This document shows positions 4,637 to 6,672 of a DNA stretch of 6,672 nucleotides, piece after piece (position 1 is the first letter of the stretch; each line of letters begins with the position of its first letter). The stretch is from Methanobacteriota archaeon (lineage in GTDB: Archaea; Methanobacteriota; Methanobacteria; Methanobacteriales; Methanobacteriaceae): positions 1 through 6,672 of the forward strand of contig JAEZAV010000037.1 of assembly GCA_023430285.1 (NCBI GenBank). Reading direction: 5' to 3'. The notes under the pieces were generated by a model. That model saw only the letters and a list, made by a program, of their open reading frames with translations, did no database searches and was not told the DNA's origin. A program made the translations under genes and the position numbers.

Positions 4637-6019
4637 ATGAGTTGTGTGAATGTTATTGAAAAGGATAGGAACGTAGTTATAAATCCTCTCAAAACTTGCC
4701 AGCCACTCGGAGCAATGTTCGCAGTCACTGGCATTAACAAAGGATTTCCAATAGTTCATGGTTCCCAGGGATGTTCTGCATTTGTTAGATATGGATTTGC
4801 AAGACATTTCAGAGAACCATCAGAAATAGCTGTAACAGCTTTACACGAAGATGCAGCAGTGTTTGGAGGAAGATCAAATCTTGTAGCCGGTATTGAAAAC
4901 CTTGCCCTGAGGTTTGATCCTGATGTAATCGGGGTCATTACCACATGTTCAAGTGAAATCATAGGTGACGATGTTTACGGATTTGCAGACACAGCCCGTG
5001 GAAATTTGAAGGAAAAACTTGGGGAAGCTGCAGACAAGATCGAGATCATACCAATAAACACACCAAGTTTTGTTGAGAGTCATTACAAAGGATACGACAA
5101 TGCAATCAATGCACTGGTAAATCACCTAGCACGTAAGGATGAACCCAACGAAAAAGTGAACATAATTCCAGGAATAATAAATCCTGGGGATATCAGGGAG
5201 TTAAAACATATGTTGGCTTCAATGGATACCGATGGAATATTCCTCACCGATATTTCAGATCCATTCGATGCACCACTTAGACCTTCAAAGACCAAGGAAA
5301 TTCCGTACTATCCAAAGGGCGGAACAACAGTAGATGAACTAAGGGACAGTGCCAACAGTTTAGGAACAGTTTCAATCTGTAAGTATGCAGGTTCAGGAGC
5401 AACATCCCTTGAAAGAGAGCACAAAGTACCTTCAGCAATTGAAACACCGCCAATTGGTTTACAAAACACAGATCAATTCGTGAGGAACGTCTCAAAATTC
5501 ACAGGAAATTCAATTTCAGAAGAACTTCTAGATGAACGTGGAATGCTCGTAGATTCAATGGCAGACAATGCAGCAAGATACTTGTACGGCCGTAAAGTTG
5601 CAATCTACGGAGATCCAGATCTGACCACTGGAATGGCCCGATTTGTTGGTGAACTTGGAATGGAACCAACCATGGTATGTACTGGTGTTAAATATCCTGA
5701 TTTCAACCCTGACATGGAGAAAATTTCCAAGGAAACAGGATCAGATATTGATGTGCTGTATGGTCAGGATCTGCGTGCAGTTGAAGTGTACCTCAAAGAA
5801 AACCCTGTTGATCTGTTGGTAGGAAACTCTGATGGAAGGTTAATAGCATTAGATCTTGACATTCCACTCATCAGAATGGGATTCCCTGTCTACGATCGTG
5901 TTGGCTACCAGAGACAATCCGTGTTAGGTTACAGAGGAGGCCTGTACCTGATGGATCTTATTACCAACACAGTATTGGAGAAATACTACGAACCTACCCA
6001 CTGGAAGCTACAACAGTAA
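4637..6019 (+). CDS. nifK: Nitrogenase component 1 beta chain NifK
   Basis: This 460-residue beta subunit pairs with NifD and supplies the other half of the P-cluster. Ligands are Cys21 (Lys-Thr-Cys-Gln-Pro-Leu-Gly-Ala), Cys46 (Gly-Ser-Gln-Gly-Cys) and Cys104 (Thr-Thr-Cys-Ser-Ser-Glu-Ile-Ile-Gly-Asp-Asp). Ser144 (Asn-Thr-Pro-Ser-Phe-Val) matches the serine that ligates the oxidised P-cluster in Azotobacter (Ser188). The C-terminal region with Pro-Val-Tyr-Asp-Arg, Arg-Gln-Ser and Gly-Tyr-Arg-Gly-Gly fits NifK. It lacks the roughly 50-residue N-terminal extension of the proteobacterial protein (523 residues), as in other short NifK forms. The start codon follows the nifD stop with no gap, and GGGGAG near 4622-4627 inside nifD can serve as its ribosome site, so translation is probably coupled for equal subunit amounts. 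Confidence 0.96.
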   Translation: MSCVNVIEKDRNVVINPLKTCQPLGAMFAVTGINKGFPIVHGSQGCSAFVRYGFARHFREPSEIAVTALHEDAAVFGGRSNLVAGIENLALRFDPDVIGVITTCSSEIIGDDVYGFADTARGNLKEKLGEAADKIEIIPINTPSFVESHYKGYDNAINALVNHLARKDEPNEKVNIIPGIINPGDIRELKHMLASMDTDGIFLTDISDPFDAPLRPSKTKEIPYYPKGGTTVDELRDSANSLGTVSICKYAGSGATSLEREHKVPSAIETPPIGLQNTDQFVRNVSKFTGNSISEELLDERGMLVDSMADNAARYLYGRKVAIYGDPDLTTGMARFVGELGMEPTMVCTGVKYPDFNPDMEKISKETGSDIDVLYGQDLRAVEVYLKENPVDLLVGNSDGRLIALDLDIPLIRMGFPVYDRVGYQRQSVLGYRGGLYLMDLITNTVLEKYYEPTHWKLQQ

Positions 6020-6031
6020 AATTACACTCTA

Positions 6032-6065
6032 TTTTTTTTTAGGGGTTTAAGATCTCGCGATCTTA
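6032..6065 (+). terminator. T9 tract followed by a 7-bp hairpin after nifK
   Basis: A run of nine T (6032-6040) lies 12 bases after the nifK stop, followed by TAAGATC-TCGC-GATCTTA (6048-6065), a perfect seven-pair stem with a four-base loop. The T-run precedes the hairpin, opposite to the bacterial order, so the U-tract alone would act as an archaeal terminator while the hairpin may protect or pause the RNA. Partial termination here would lower nifE expression relative to nifDK. Confidence 0.5.
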
Positions 6066-6084
6066 GTATTTATCATGATCACTA

Positions 6085-6171
6085 GGATATTGGAAGGTAT
6101 CCTTTGATCTGTTGAATATTCGGAAGATATCCCGGTGTCTGAAGAATATTTTGAGTTATGGCAATGAATAA
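6085..6171 (+). repeat. Imperfect ~30-bp tandem repeats between nifK and nifE
   Basis: Two adjacent units, 6085-6113 and 6114-6143, share the pattern G(G/A)ATATT-(C)GGAAG(G/A)TATCC followed by TG and TCTG. A weaker third unit starts GAATATTTTGAG at 6144. The first unit also forms AGGATA-N8-TATCCT (6084-6103), a perfect six-pair hairpin. With a TATA-like TTTATC at 6069-6074 these could be operator sites for a nifE promoter, or RNA structures that tune expression. They do not match GGAA-N6-TTCC. Confidence 0.45.
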
Positions 6172-6199
6172 ATTAAAAAGAATATAGGATTGAGTAAAA

Positions 6200-6672
6200 A
6201 TGGAACCAGTTATCGAAACATTTGAATCCCGTAAATCGCACATGTGTGTGAAAGGAGATGGAATATCGATCCCTGTTTGTGATAAGGCAAGCTTACCAGG
6301 CACCGTAACTCAAAGAACTTGTGTATATGGTGGTGCTAGGATAGTGCTCATGCCGATTACAGATTCGATACATCTTGTGCATGGACCTATAGGATGTGCT
6401 GCTTGTACTTGGGACATCAGGGGAAGTAAATCTTCAAGGGAAGATCTTTACAAAAAAGGTTGTTCAACAGACCTTCATGAAACAGACATAGTATTTGGAG
6501 GAGAAAAAAAGTTATATGAAACCATCATGGAACTTAACAAATTATACCATCCTGGAGCCATATTCGTCTACGCCACATGTGTTGCAGGTATAATTGGGGA
6601 TGATATTAAAGCAGTTTGTAAAAAAGCTGAAGAAGTTACGGGTTGCCGAGTTATACCGGTTCAATCTGAAGG
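6200..6672 (+). CDS. nifE: Nitrogenase cofactor scaffold protein NifE (5' part)
   Basis: The first 157 full codons of nifE are present; the window ends inside the gene. NifE pairs with NifN as the scaffold on which the NifB-made precursor cluster is matured to FeMo-cofactor before transfer to NifD. Motifs typical of NifE are Gln-Arg-Thr-Cys41, Thr-Asp-Ser-Ile-His-Leu-Val-His-Gly-Pro-Ile-Gly-Cys66-Ala-Ala-Cys69, Thr-Trp-Asp-Ile-Arg-Gly (70-75), Ser-Thr-Asp-Leu-His-Glu-Thr-Asp (89-96) and Ala-Thr-Cys127-Val-Ala-Gly-Ile-Ile-Gly-Asp-Asp. The Trp-Asp-x-Arg-Gly signature and the position after nifK separate it from NifD. An in-frame TGA at 6191-6193 excludes an upstream start; AGGAT (6186-6190) is a modest ribosome site. 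nifN would be expected next, outside the window. Confidence 0.93.
   Translation, partial: MEPVIETFESRKSHMCVKGDGISIPVCDKASLPGTVTQRTCVYGGARIVLMPITDSIHLVHGPIGCAACTWDIRGSKSSREDLYKKGCSTDLHETDIVFGGEKKLYETIMELNKLYHPGAIFVYATCVAGIIGDDIKAVCKKAEEVTGCRVIPVQSE

Noticed and set aside
4637..4660. A vnfG/anfG delta-subunit gene between nifD and nifK
   Set aside because: The nifD stop and nifK start are adjacent, leaving no room, which argues against a classic V- or Fe-nitrogenase operon.
6085..6143. NrpR operators in the nifK-nifE spacer
   Set aside because: GGAA occurs at 6092-6095 and 6122-6125, but neither is followed by TTCC after six bases, so the consensus is not met.
6085..6171. CRISPR array
   Set aside because: The units are adjacent, imperfect and without spacers, so this is a small tandem repeat and not a CRISPR.
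6082..6303. 73-codon minus-strand frame across the nifK-nifE spacer
   Set aside because: It overlaps the start of nifE and the repeats, has no ribosome site and no recognisable motif; it is a shadow frame.

Overview
The window reads as a methanogenic archaeon of the Methanobacteriales, most likely Methanobacterium or a close relative. The evidence is an AT-rich genome, archaeal TATA boxes and U-tract terminators rather than bacterial -35/-10 promoters, AGGTGAT-type ribosome binding sites, and the methanogen nitrogenase order nifI1-nifI2-nifD-nifK-nifE. The genus is inferred from family knowledge, not from a search.

Left part (1-1735), ordinary chromosome: the last codons of a glycine-rich protein; a five-helix membrane protein that looks CcdC/DUF1453-like; a convergent larB-type gene (first step of nickel-pincer nucleotide cofactor synthesis) on the minus strand; and, divergent from larB, a 65-residue seven-cysteine zinc-ribbon protein whose start is best placed at 1538.

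Middle (1736-2364), head of the nif operon: U-tracts ending the upstream gene, short direct repeats and a palindrome, a strong TATA box (1915-1923), and a GGAA-N6-TTCC element (1948-1961) matching the operator of the methanogen nitrogen repressor NrpR, placed where transcription should start. The expected first gene, nifH, is not intact. In its place is an 84-codon reading frame (2034-2288) that lines up without gaps with the first ~57 residues of methanogen NifH but has lost the P-loop and switch residues and about 190 C-terminal residues. Promoter, operator, ribosome site and start codon of this gene look preserved.

Right part (2365-6672): nifI1 and nifI2 (PII-family regulators that switch nitrogenase off after ammonium addition), nifD and nifK (the catalytic dinitrogenase, all metal-cluster ligands present, stop and start codons adjoining), a 180-bp spacer with a T9 tract, hairpins and imperfect repeats of about 30 bp, then the 5' part of nifE (cofactor scaffold), cut by the window end. 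NifD mixes Mo-type features (Gly-Val-Lys-Glu-Lys near the C-terminus, no G-subunit gene) with features shared with vanadium and iron nitrogenases (N-terminus, Thr-Lys-Arg-Tyr loop, Gly-Gly-Pro-Lys loop).

Together: dinitrogenase, its PII switch and scaffold are encoded here, but the obligatory electron donor NifH cannot come from this operon. Either a nifH copy elsewhere serves this system, or nitrogen fixation is lost or altered. The small NifH-derived frame is the most notable object in the window.
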